From: Papaver somniferum
Lineage: Eukaryota > Streptophyta > Magnoliopsida > Ranunculales > Papaveraceae
Reading direction: 5' to 3'
Assembly: GCF_003573695.1 (NCBI RefSeq)
Contig: NC_039362.1
Span: 6,982,088-7,046,087 of the forward strand
DNA length: 64,000 nucleotides
Below the pieces are notes generated by a model, which did no database searches, was not told the origin of the DNA, and saw nothing but the letters and a program-made list of their open reading frames with translations. The translations under genes were made by a program, and so were the position numbers. The first letter of the stretch is position 1; every line of letters begins with the position of its first letter. Shown here one piece after another: positions 48,706 to 59,227 of the stretch.

Positions 48706-49326
48706 TCAAACAAGGTGCTGATGCACCAAAGTAAGCCGCCAATCGTATATATAGAGTCTGAAAAGTTGGGGATCAACCCAACTAACTCGGTCAGCTAAAA
48801 ATATGAACCTGAGAACATTATAAACCTCCAGAAGGATGTGTAAGTTCATTTCCAATAGAAAATCGTAAGAGATGATTAAATCACTCACATAAGCAACGTG
48901 TATTTCTATTTGTGGAGCACTCTCTAAATCAGGTTCTAAATCAGCTGAAATAATTTGCGCGGCTGATATTGGTTCAAATTCATCCGCGGAGCAAGAGCTC
49001 AATGGAGTAATAATATCACGACTCATAGACCCATTATCATCTAAAACGGTTTCGTTATTAATATCATTAAGACCAAAAAATTTAGAACTTAATGGCTTAA
49101 GGGTCCAGGTCGGAACTTTCTCGACTGATGGAACTAGTTGAGACTCGGACAAAACTAGAGGTTCTAGTTTGGGCTTCCATTTATTAGTGTCTAATAGTGG
49201 TGTGGAGTCTAATAAGGCATTGACTTCACAAATAACACTATCATCATCAAAATTATACCCAAAATGATCTAAGCAAACCTCTAGTGGATCTTCCAAGTGG
49301 TCCTTGCAAAAGCTTTGCGAGTGCAT
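48706..49326 (-). CDS. Element E residual ORF (protease-RT linker fragment)
   Basis: 206 residues. The first roughly 90 (LEDPLEVCLDHFGYNFDDD, ICEVNALLDSTPLLDTNKWK, PKLEPLVLSESQLVPSVEKV) match the linker between protease and RT of Athila-type pol and correspond to about 28380-28590 in element B. The rest is acidic then hydrophobic, with no known domain. Gag, protease and RT are absent, so this is a deletion derivative. Whether the ORF makes a protein is doubtful. Confidence 0.6.
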   Translation of the reverse strand: MHSQSFCKDHLEDPLEVCLDHFGYNFDDDSVICEVNALLDSTPLLDTNKWKPKLEPLVLSESQLVPSVEKVPTWTLKPLSSKFFGLNDINNETVLDDNGSMSRDIITPLSSCSADEFEPISAAQIISADLEPDLESAPQIEIHVAYVSDLIISYDFLLEMNLHILLEVYNVLRFIFLADRVSWVDPQLFRLYIYDWRLTLVHQHLV

Positions 49327-49500
49327 CTTTTCGTCTGTAGCACTTCAGACTAAGGTACCTGGAAAGTATTCAAAGAAACTGCATAAAAAGAACTAAAAGA
49401 AATCTAAAAGAAAAATAAAAATAAAAATAAATTATACACAAAAAATAAAAATAAGCTATATACAAAAATTGATATCGATCAGAGTGTATTATGCAACCAC

Positions 49501-49518
49501 TCCCCGGCAGCGGCGCCA
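49501..49518 (-). promoter_or_regulatory. Element E primer-binding site (tRNA-Asp type)
   Basis: The same 18 bases on minus as in elements A and B, six bases from the LTR end. Confidence 0.8.
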
Positions 49519-49524
49519 AAAACT

Positions 49525-52431
49525 TGATAGGCTCAGAAACCTACAATAAAATACTGCAAGTGCACATCGTCTAACTCGTAGACAATGGCAAGTACAGGTC
49601 GTTCCCACGAGGAGTGTGAAATACTTATACTAACTAATATCAAAAGTAAATTATCGAGAAGATGATGTAACGATTTTTCACGTTTTCGAGACAAGATGAA
49701 ATAATAAATAATAAAGACGTAACTAAAATGAGAAAGGGTTATTAGGGTCTTCGATTTCCATCAATTCAGTCACATAAAACTCTACTAATTTCTATTTATT
49801 ACTCAAGACAAATGTCGAACTCAATCTCATGTCTCGGAAGATGGTATATTAAATTCTAAAATATAGTTTTTCGGCTGTAATTTCCTTCGCTTCATGGGTT
49901 GTGATTCTAAAGCATTACCTATCAATCCTTGTATACCACGTCTAGGAATTTAACCGAAGCACGAAATATCAATTCAAAAGCATAAATAATCAAAAAAATC
50001 ACATAAACGATTAATCACCAAGCTATATGAAGAGAAACTACTAGTCAATGAATCATTATTAGAATTATCATCGTAGAGTTTATAAAATTAATTTGACTTC
50101 CATCTAAATCCTAACAAACGATTTAGCCAACCATGGAGAAAATAAAATCAAAATGGCAAACCCTTGTTTTCTCCTCTTCCCCAGCTCTGCAGCCGCCTCC
50201 GGCTTCCCTTTCCTCCCCCCGTTTCGGTTCTTTTTTTATTTATTTTTGTTCTTGTTCCTTGCGTCACAAACATAATATTAACCAATGAAAGCGTGCCACA
50301 TCATCCCTTCCAACGCCACCTTATTCCAAATTCAGTCCACGTCCAAATTCTGACCACCAACCAATCTGATTCGTCCACCAGCTAGAATACCTTGTTCACC
50401 GGCTCTATTCATCTGTTGCCCTCTAATTCTCGGTCACAAAAACTTACTGAACCCATTTCTGTCAGTAACTATCTCAGCCAACTCATGTTCTCCTTCATCT
50501 GAGCCAGCATATATATACACCTTCATTAATTCCAGTCACCTCACAACACCTTCAAATATCCAACGTCTGCCAATCTTTCCCGATCAGAACCGCTTCAATC
50601 ATTCTCATTTTCTCGACCGCAACTGCAGTCTTAGATCCAAGGAATGATGCCGCTGGTATTAGTTCAGTTAGCAACAGCGCCATCTTCCTTCATCCCAGGT
50701 CACTAGCCAGCTCCGATCACAGCATAACTCCAACTTCTGTCCTTCCTTCTTTATCCCATCGATTGCACAGCTTACCAACAACAAACCAGACGGCTTCTTC
50801 CATCTTTGCTGTTGCACAATGAATTAACCAAACACGTACAGTTCAGCCCCTCATGAATTCAATCATCGCCTGCAAACAACTCCATTCAATAACCACCAGC
50901 AAGGCACTACTATTCCCTGACCTTCTAAATACTCTTCATAGCCGAGACACCAAAACTCACAATATGAACTGACACCAACTACGACCATCCATTTTTCGGC
51001 ATCAAGACCATAATCCAGTTCAATTCTAAGTCCCAACTCCAGGCAAAACCAACTACAGAAATCGAAGCCACCATTGTCACTAAACCCATCACAGTCACCG
51101 TATCCAATTAATTCAAACCATCCTCATCACCTGTATCTTCACGGAAACTGCCATCCAATCATCTCCTTATTAACGTTTTTGTAGAGAGTTGCTTGATGGA
51201 GTACTCGCTGCCATCTTCTTTCGATCACCTCCTTCCACTGCCAACAATACTTCAGCCACCCTAGCCAGCAGATGCCAACCTCAACAGCAGCAACCGTTGT
51301 AGCACTTACATCAGTTCTCAGCTCGAGCATAGCACGAGCAATACCAACTCAGTCACAGCACCCTCGGCCAACAACATTTCTTGGGCTTGTTCGAGACTGA
51401 TTTCCAAGTCTGACTACCACTAATTTCATTAGCCTCAAACCGGTCACAGCACCATATATCTACCGTTTACAATCAGGTCTTCTCTGAGTTACTCGCGCTG
51501 CAAGAGGCAACAGCCTCATTGCATCTTCGTCTTGATATCTGAAACACACACCCCAAATCTGACTGCTCCAGTTTTCACTCTCCAATTCCATGCCTTAACT
51601 CTCTCCAATCCTGCCCAACCAACGAACTCTTTCCTCATTGATGTTGCTGTTATAAAACGGAAGGAAATGCTCCACTGTCATGACGTGGATAGAAGCAACA
51701 ACTAGGTAGATGTGCAACTTTTACAATTCGAACCAAAGCTCGACCTTGTCGTCATTCAAGTCTAAAAATATATCGGCACAGCCACCATAACAAACACCGT
51801 CGTCGCCTGCAATTTCAGCAAATGAGACCACGCCAGTGACCTTGAATTCAATAGTATCTCCATTAGCTGGTAGTAGTAGGCTTCTTGTCCTTCTCTTGAT
51901 TCCCCGGAAATCTTGACAATCCATTCTAGTCTGACTTATGAGTCCGTGAACTAGCCATCCATTTTCTTGACGTGACGAACACCGTTAGCTTGAGGTTCTT
52001 TTGGTTTTGTGGTGACACGGAATAAAACATGCTGTTGAAATGCACTGGATGCACCACAAAGAAATGTGGGGGAGACTTGAGACTTAATTAAGCCTCGACT
52101 ATTGTTCTCTTTAGCCACACTATTGGGCCTGGCTTGTATGAAACATGCCAAGACAATTCCAGAATATGTATTAGATGCCATGAGTGGTAAAGGTGGAGTG
52201 ATGCTGATATATAGAGATACCAGGCCATCACATTCAAGGCTCTTTCCATGGATAACAACATGAGTAATTCCGATCGCAAATGCCATTCTATACTCCAATT
52301 ATCCATATACTCTTCTGTGATCGGATTTGCGAGTACTTTCTTCAAAAGCACTAAAAAGTGCTATTAGCCAAAATATTGAGTCCTAGCTAATATAAATATG
52401 GATATAAAATGTAGCACTTACGTGCTTATCA
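49525..52431 (-). repeat. Element E 5' LTR
   Basis: About 2.9 kb. The first 80 bp on minus match the 3' LTR remnant with a couple of differences. ORFs inside are short and without known domains; 50160-51650 is C/T-rich on plus, but no gene can be supported. Confidence 0.75.
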
Positions 52432-53194
52432 GTACCTAAATGTTACTACAAGTTCGTGCAAAGCATACCTACGTCTAGGATTCATACCAGCGCAGAAGGA
52501 CAATATTTCTACAAGCTCATGAAAAGGTACGCCTACAGCTAGGGTTTGCACTAACACACAAAAAAAAAAAAACAAGAAAAGCAAGTTAAAGAGGAAGTGT
52601 TGGGAGACATACCTGGAATTCCCTCGTCCGCTTTACTGTTACCACATGGCCAGAATAAAAAAAATATAGGTGTGAAATAAAAGTAGAGGCTGACCCTCCT
52701 TTTATAGGCGTGATACTTGGGAGTTTAAATAAGGAAATGACTTCCTATTTGAGTCAAGTAAGGAAAAGAGACAACCGGGCCCGCGAAGAAAAATCACCAT
52801 GCCAAGACCACCGCGCCATGCCTTGGCCACCACATGCCAAGCCGTTCGCGCATGCTTTGCCTCACCAAACCGCGCCTTGCCTTGGCCCCACCACGCCAAG
52901 CCGTCTGCGCCATGACTTGTCGCGCCAACACCAAAAACTCGCCAAGCCAGCGTCATGATGTTCCCTAACCCAGCCAAGGTGATGCATATCCAGACTAAGC
53001 CGACGATCTTCATCTCACCACTTCACAGTCTACACCACAAATAGAATCTACGCAATGCCGCCAAACACGAAAAAGGTTAGTCAGACCTTCCTGACCATCT
53101 TTCCACGACTTGTTTAGATTTTTGTCCTTGCCCGTCACCATCTTATGCTTACCTCGCAACAATGTTCCTGTGCCGAGCTAAGCAGGGGACTTAA
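52432..53194 (+). other. Element C interior before the 3' LTR, with polypurine tract
   Basis: 52432-52560 holds two diverged copies of a unit of about 65 bp (ctacaagttcgtgcaaagca / ctacaagctcatgaaaaggt). It also carries the antisense PMD promoter and 5' UTR exon (52708-52613), and ctaagcaggggacttaa (53178-53194), the polypurine tract abutting the 3' LTR. Confidence 0.7.
52613..52708 (-). promoter_or_regulatory. TATA box and 5' UTR exon of the antisense PMD gene
   Basis: Read on the minus strand, CCTATAAAAGG (52708-52698) is followed about 30 bases on by an untranslated exon ending in ATTCCAG/GTATGTCTCC (donor at 52612). An equivalent TATA and exon precede the PMD gene of element G. No start codon is expected in this exon; translation would begin in exon 2. 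Confidence 0.65.
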
Positions 53195-55298
53195 TGTTGA
53201 TGGTGGTTTTTAGCTTAGGGTTAAAACCGTAAAACTGTACAACTGACATGACGTCACTATGACCATTAGCACATTTATTGAATCAATCAGCATGCCTACG
53301 CAAGAATAACCGGGTTACCTTTTCTTATGGGTCATGTTCCACGGCAGAACCCTTAACATCGACTGACATCATCTATGCCAAACCCTAATTCTCATGCTAC
53401 CGCGCCAATGCATGCCAACCACACCACTGTGTCAATGGCAAACCATGCCAGCCACGTCTACCGCGCCAATGCATGCCGACCATGCCAGCCGCACCACTGT
53501 GCCAATGGAAAACCATGCCAGCCACATCTCCGCGCCAAGGCATGCCAACCATGCCATCCGCACCACTGTGCCGATGGCAAACCATACCAGCCACATCTCC
53601 ACGCCAAGGCATGCCAAACATGCCAGCGGCACCGCTGTACCAATGGCAAACCATGCCAGCCACGTCTACCGCGCCAAGGCACGCCAACCATGCCAGCCGC
53701 ACCACTGTGACAATGCCAAACCATGACAGCCACATCTCCGCGACAAGGCATGCCGACCATGCCAGCCGCACCACTGTGCCAAGGCATGCCAACCATGCCA
53801 GCCACATCTCCGGGCCAAGGCATGCCAAACATGCCAGCCGCACCACTGTGCCAATGGCAAACCATGCCAGCCACGTCTACCGCGCCAAGGCATGCCAAAC
53901 CCTTGGCCCCACCATGCCAAGCCAACCGCACCTTGCCTTGGACCCAACCATGCTATCCAAACTATGCGCCAATGGCATGCCAAACCCTTGGCCCCACCAT
54001 GCCAAGCCAACCGCACCTTGCCTTGGCCCCACCATGCCAAGCCGTCCGTGCCAAACCCTTGGCCCCACTATGCCAAACCGCCCGCGCCATTTGCCTTGGC
54101 CCCACCATGGCGGCCTTTCCTATGCGGCTACTAAACGAAGGCGTGCGACGATCAACGACCACCCTTCAATCCTCGATGCAAATCCTAGCCGTCCAAGGTC
54201 GCCAAACAACCATGGTAACCTTTGGCCCAAAACCCTAGATTTGGCCACGCCAAGGCATGCCATGCCAACCACCTTGCCGCGCCATACCATTCCGGCCTTC
54301 CCTATGTGGCTACCAAAATGAAGGTCTGCAACAATCAACGACTACTCTTTCATCTAAGGTGCAGATCTTAGCCGTCCAAGGTTACCATCTAACGCATGGC
54401 AACCTTTAGCCCTAGTTTGGTCGCGCCTAAAAAAAGCCAAAACCCTAACTTTTGGTCGCGCCTAAACTAGGCCATATTAAATCCATACTGATCATGCTTT
54501 CATGTCACTGGCTAACAAACGAAGGGTTGCAATAATCAACGGCTACCTTTCCTCTTAAGATGCAAAATCTCGACCGTCGAAGGTCACCACCGAGCCGACA
54601 AGTCTTTCAAGCTCAATTTGCCAGACAACAACAACGTGCTACATGTTTTCCATGAAAACACTCGAGACATCAACGTATGTCACAAACTGGGGGATGCTCA
54701 TTGGGTATTGGTTTGACGGTTTACAGCATGCGGCGTACACTACGCCCGTTATAAGAAAGTGTCATAAGGATGAGGCGGTTAGTAAATACAGGGAGTAATG
54801 ATTAAACACTTTCTTTTATGGAACATCAATTCCAGGCGTTACCGGTTACCACCTCCTCCCATTTACTCACCCGTTTTCCATTTTTTAATGAGACCAGAGT
54901 ACGTTTCACTTCGACTTGTATAAATAGGCATTACCTGTTTCCACCGAACAACAAGTTCAGGTCAGGAGCATACAACACTCAGAAAACATTTGCTAGATTT
55001 CCATCTGTTAGCTTCCCACTTTCTGATACAAGTCGTAGAAAACAACTACTCTTCCAGAATCAACTATTCTGGTCTCAACACTTTCTTCGCTTCCCTCCCC
55101 AAAACCAACCCTTCTCCTTCACTTTGTGACCGAAGAAAGTCTGGAACGGCCATTTCTTGGTTTGGGCCAGATTTGTACAGATTGATCTCTCGAATCTAAA
55201 GTACTCCCTTGAAGTATATTGTTTAGGGTTTAAATTCGTTTCTCACCCACACACCCGAAATTACCAAAATCAGCAGAAACCGTTTTCACCCTCAAACA
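53195..55298 (+). repeat. Element C 3' LTR
   Basis: 2,104 bp, TGTTGATGG ... CTCAAACA, uninterrupted. Includes the roughly 70-bp minisatellite (53395-53890) and TATAAATAG at 54919-54927. Followed by GATTG, the target duplication, and then MULE2 coding sequence. Confidence 0.93.
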
Positions 55299-57006
55299 GA
55301 TTGATTTTCAAGTTCAAATGGATGAAACTGAATCGAACGAGGACAGTTCAACTGATTTAGAAGACGAAGCACCTTCAAATAAGTTTGTGCGCCTTTTTAT
55401 TGCTTTCGAGGCATGCATCCATGGTTACCGTTACCTTCGTCCCATGATTTATGTCGATGCTACCTTTCTTACAGGGAGATTTAGAGGATGCCTCATGGTT
55501 GCAACCGCTATCAATGCTGAAAATGGTAATTTTTCTGATAATGCATCCTTTTTGTATATGTGCATAATGTCTCATGCATTATTTATTTTGTCTTCATAAT
55601 GTCTTACGCATTTGTTTATTTATATGCATAATATCTTATAGATTATTATTTTCACTTTTCTAGCTATTCATCATTTTTGTTTAGATGCATGAGACATTAT
55701 ACATTATTTTGTTTCAGCTGCATAATCTCTTATGCATTATTTTTTTCACTTTTCTGATTTATGGATTTTTTTTTGCACGTACATAATATCTTATGTATCA
55801 TTTTGTTTAGATGTATAAGACATTATTCATTGTTTTTGTTTTAGCTGCATAACACTTTATGTAGATGTTGGCTTGATTTTATATTTTTCTAAGTCATGAA
55901 ACATGTTTTCTTCTGTGCAGGGTTCTTTCCCCTAGCCATGACCCTAGTACCTGGTGAAGATAATGATAACTGGTAATGGTTCTTAAGGAATTTGAGTAAT
56001 GTTCTTGATCATAATGAAAGGCCAATCACATTTTTATTTGATCATGCAGAAGGATTAAAGAGAGCGATTCCAGTTATTTTTCCTGGAGCCTTCCATAGTT
56101 TCTGCTATTATCATCTTAAGATGAACTTACATATTAATGCTTCTGACGAAAGGTATGGTGTCGTTATTGATGCATTTCAAGCTGATGTGTATGTTCTTGG
56201 TTCCGAAGGTTTCCAAACTTCTATCGCTACGATTAGGGGTCTTGGTCGTGGTTGGGTTGCAGACTACATTGAAGATATCCCTCCCGAGAGGTGTTCAAAT
56301 GCTTTTTTCAGGGATGTAGGTATGTAAGGACATCTTCTACTCTTGTTGAATCCTTCAATAGTTGGATGAAGGTACACAAAAAGCTCCCTGAAAATGCTCT
56401 TCTGGATATGATAAGGAATGATGTGATGAGGATGATGTCAGAAAGGAGGAATACTGGTAATAGTTTCATAACAATTATCACACCGAAGAATGAAGCTAAG
56501 ATGAAGGCTCTTATTGATGAGGGTTTAACCTGGATGGTTATACATTCCGATACTCATGTTTATGAAGTGGAAGGCGGTGAGAGTTCTCATTGTGTTAACC
56601 TTGAGGCAAGGACATGTACCTGTCACAGGTGGCGCGTCTATGGGTTTCCATGTATGCATGCTTTCGCATCGATAACAATGTCTGGTTCTAATCCATATGA
56701 TTTTGTTGAACCTTATTTCACTACTTCATACTTCAATAATGCCTACAACCATGCAATTCATCCTATTCCGAACTACAACAGGGCTGAAGTTTATGAAGGT
56801 AATGATATTATGATGTACCTGATGTTAGGAGGCCACTAGGGAGACCACCAGCTAACATGCATTTGAGCAGATATGAGAAGCCGCCCAGGAGAGCTATGCG
56901 TTGTGGTAATTGTTTTGAGCTTGGTCATCATAACAAACAAACATGTACAAATCCTACCTGTTACAAGAAGCCTCTGAATCAACCGAAGCAACCTAAGGGA
57001 AGTTAA
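55299..57006 (+). pseudogene. MULE2 transposase, central and C-terminal part
   Basis: Exon 55299-55525 resumes the coding interrupted at 19700 and carries the first catalytic block (RPMIYVDATFLTGRFRG). Intron 55526-55920 (GT...TGTGCAG). Then PLAMTLVPGEDNDN, a TAA at 55974-55976, FDHAEGLKRAIPVIFPGAFH, FCYYHLKMNL, a one-base shift near 56318, TSSTLVESFNSWM, a SWIM zinc finger (CTCHRWRVYGFPCMHAF, C-x-C...C-x-H, about 56612-56665), a one-base shift near 56810, and RRPLGRPPANMH with a C-x2-C-x5-H-x4-C knuckle (CGNCFELGHHNKQTC). Order and spacing are those of a MuDR/MULE transposase. The lesions make it inactive apart from the split by C. Confidence 0.92.
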
Positions 57007-57168
57007 GGGAGAGCAATTATCTTGTTTGTTTCTTCAGACTATTACTTTTATGTTTGAACCTTATTCACTTTTCTTTAACTAGTTTTTGTATTAGTTTTTA
57101 TGAACAAGTACTTTTTCTTTACTTAGTTTCTTTTTTGTATTGGTTTTATGAAAAAATACTTCTTTTTT

Positions 57169-57866
57169 TCACTGTGTGTTTTTATAACAACCTTTGCTGC
57201 CGGATGCCTTATTGATCTCCTCCATTGCGGCTGTCAAGATGTTAGAGATTGCAGTTTCCTCTAAGGAAGAAAGACCTTCAGGAAGGTTACCCGTGATTGG
57301 AAGATGCAACAAAGCAACTACATCTTCTAAAGTAATGGTAAACTCTCCCCATCTACATATGAAGGAGTGAGTTGGAATACACCAACGAGCAAGTAGAGAT
57401 ACAAAACCTCGCGCATCATGAAAAATGAACAAGTCTCCAGAAGCTCGGATAGCCCGTATTATCTGTGCATCATGCAACTTGGCTCGAACGCGAGGAAAAC
57501 CCAGCATATACCTCGCCCATCCAGAAACTTTTCTAAAGGTCGTCGAGAAAACTTGAATTCAATGATTGACGCAGAAACATATCCTCGTTCGAGACAGAAA
57601 CGAATGGCTGCCTGAGGAGTCACCAATTTTTTCTGAGTAACCTCTCTAGGATTTATCAGAAGACGAAATGCTGGAGTTATGAGACGCCTTTCAGACCCTT
57701 GATCCACAAAGAATGCATCCTCTATATTTGGAACATTCTTGATTCTAGGTGTTTCATCTTCTTCTTCGCAAATAAAAGTCTCATCCATGCATGTATCGTC
57801 CCCGGAGGCATCATTATCTACACATGTATCATCTCTGGAGGCATCATTAGCTTGGGAATCAGACAT
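57169..57866 (-). pseudogene. Second antisense PMD gene (element G), C-terminally truncated
   Basis: Start MSDSQANDASRDDTC at 57866 is chosen because a splice acceptor (tcttacag) lies 13 bases upstream. An acidic N-terminal segment is followed by RRLITPAFRLLINPREV, AAIRFCLERGYVSASIIEFK and RRPLEKFL, a one-base frameshift near 57518, then RVRAKLHDAQIIRAIRASGD, SLLARWCIPTHSFICRWGEF, ITLEDVVALLHLPITGNLPE. These are the same PMD blocks, in the same order, as exon 2 of the element C gene, but well diverged. It ends at about 57180, where MULE2 sequence begins, so the C-terminal half is lost. Whether the gene belonged to G (as its position suggests) or to MULE2 is discussed in the findings. Confidence 0.85.
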
Positions 57867-58239
57867 CCTTGCGAAGTAGCTGTAAGATTCACATAACATT
57901 CTACTTCAGTATATCATCCAGATGCAAACTTCGACAAGATGATGGAATCATGCAAATGGAAAAATGCTCAACTAGTATCTGCAAAAATGGTAATTCTTGA
58001 CTCTTACCTTTTTACGGTTCCATTAACAGTAGTGATTGTAATACGAGAGTTAACACTTCAAAACTTGCTCGTTTCTTCGAAATCTACAAAAGACGAGCAA
58101 AACTCAGGTTTTCATAAATTCATGAACACTTCTATTGTGCGAACATTCACCATAGAATCATGAAAACTAAACAATATTTCATCATAAATAATTGTTTACC
58201 TTTAAACATTATTCAAAATTCAGATTTTGCTTTTCAAAA

Positions 58240-58245
58240 AAATAA

Positions 58246-58283
<38 letters not shown>

Positions 58284-58284
58284 C
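58240..58284. repeat. (AT)n microsatellite
   Basis: About 40 bases of alternating AT in the PMD intron of element G. Confidence 0.95.
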
Positions 58285-58754
58285 GTGAATTATTCACGTA
58301 AAAATAAATTTTTTTATTTTAATGTGAGCAAAACTCAGGTAAAAAAAAAATCCGTGAACACGTCACGGTTTTACATACAAAAAAAAAAATCGTGGATATT
58401 CCACGGTTTCATAAAAAAAAAAACTTTTCCTTCGTACGATCGCCCGTCTTCGAAACGAGGGTTTATTTCGGTTTTGTAAAAATTCATACTTTTAAGATAA
58501 AGTTTTGGTTTCCATGAAATCTCATAAACAAAATTTCATCACTAGACACAGGTCTATATATGAAAAATCTCTCCTAAGTCAGGGATTATTATTAGTTTCT
58601 TGAACTAACGATCGAACGAACATACGTTTTCAAACAAGGGTTTTTCTACAAAACTCACACTCATATATATACATGTATATAACTTTGACATCAACAAAAC
58701 ATGAACAACTCATGAAACAACAAACTTTTGAAAAAAATAAAATAATTTTCGTAC

Positions 58755-58926
58755 CTGTCGGCCCGGCCGGAAGTTGGTCGGACAGTGGCTGCTCCGGCTG
58801 GACAGTCCAAAACTCCGGCGAAAATTCCTTCCTCCCTACTGCTGTTGACGTGAAAGTGAGGAAGAGATGAAGGTGGTGGTCGTGTAGGTGAAATTAAAGA
58901 AAAAGGGATTAATTCCTTTTATATCA
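58755..58926 (-). promoter_or_regulatory. TATA box and 5' UTR exon of the element G PMD gene
   Basis: On minus, TGATATAAAAGG (58926-58915) is followed by about 130 bases of C-rich leader ending GCCGACAG/GTACGAAAA (donor at 58754-58753); the acceptor near 57880 would remove an 870-bp intron. The layout matches the element C gene although the sequences differ. Confidence 0.65.
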
Positions 58927-59227
58927 AATTTTATTTCCAAAACCTAATTCCACGAGGATTTCCTTTTTGGGCCCGGACCCGCGAATCCTAAACCGACCAA
59001 GGTTTCATCACCAAATCAGCGGTGCTATACCAATTTATGCTCGTTAGAAGATGCTCTATCATACCACTGGGATCTTCGTTCAAGCCATGGTTCGCTCACG
59101 CAATTGAAAATCCGGTAACATCTTATCTTACGACTAAGTTCAATTACTTATTTTGTTTGTAACTGGAAATTCACCATCCAGTGCTGACTGAGGAACATGA
59201 GTATCCCTCACTAAGCAGGGGACTTAA

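Larger units (their letters stand above)
48123..52431 (-). mobile_element. Element E: degenerate Athila-type LTR element, 3' LTR truncated
   Basis: Minus-oriented. The 5' LTR is 49525-52431 (TGATAAGCACG ... CCTATCA on minus), followed by a tRNA-Asp primer site (49518-49501). The interior is only about 1.3 kb. A polypurine tract (AAGTGTGGGGGTGT on minus) precedes a 79-bp remnant of the 3' LTR (48202-48124). No target-site duplication is expected or seen. It lies in intron 1 of the antisense PMD gene. Confidence 0.8.
36611..52675 (-). pseudogene. Antisense plant mobile domain (PMD) gene of element C
   Basis: Minus-strand gene in pieces: 5' UTR exon about 52675-52613 (donor CAG/GTATGT), exon 2 47723-46054, exon 3 45968-45768 (donor GTGAGT), exon 4 37429-36611. 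Exon 2 has the PMD signature: RPFEKWM, TKAQIIDAVAASAVLQIRKD, FISRWCPDTHTAICRWGEMT, LESVAVLLNLPIIGNLD, then WFPDELEP and LHVAVFLAIWLSRDVF, and an AWLWEHFEMYDP block. Exon 3 is Ser/Glu-rich. Exon 4 has a Lys/Glu/Leu-rich stretch suited to a coiled coil. Exon 2 stays in one frame but has four stops (47450-47448, 47192-47190, 46988-46986, 46544-46542), so it is dead. Element E lies in intron 1 and element A in intron 3. PMD proteins (MAIN/MAIL1 family) act in the nucleus in silencing and genome stability; the role of transposon-borne copies is not established. Confidence 0.85.
19701..55298 (+). mobile_element. Element C: LTR retrotransposon lacking gag/pol, with an antisense PMD gene
   Basis: Direct LTRs start TGTTGATGGTGG and end CTCAAACA (5' LTR 19701-36069, interrupted by D and B; 3' LTR 53195-55298). 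A 5-bp duplication GATTG flanks the element, and a polypurine tract AAGCAGGGGACTTAA abuts the 3' LTR. Without the nested elements the interior is 36070-37501 + 45764-48122 + 52432-53194, about 4.6 kb. It contains no gag, protease, reverse transcriptase or integrase; its only gene is an antisense PMD gene. It must have been moved by another element's enzymes. No primer site of known type was recognised after the 5' LTR. Confidence 0.88.
17958..57180 (+). mobile_element. MULE2: Mutator-like element split by a 35.6-kb nested insertion
   Basis: The transposase N-terminus lies at 18808-19700 and the remainder at 55299-57006. Between them is LTR element C with a 5-bp duplication GATTG on each side (19696-19700 and 55299-55303). 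The reading frame is continuous across the empty site. Outer limits are approximate: the left edge is taken at the end of element H, the right edge just after the transposase 3' end. No terminal inverted repeats were identified. Confidence 0.85.

Noticed and set aside
48123..52431. Treating the two copies of the roughly 80-bp aaaaagtgctattagcc sequence as complete short LTRs (a TRIM)
   Set aside because: The right copy continues into a 2.9-kb LTR ending at a tRNA-Asp primer site, and the left copy adjoins a polypurine tract, so the left one is a truncated 3' LTR.
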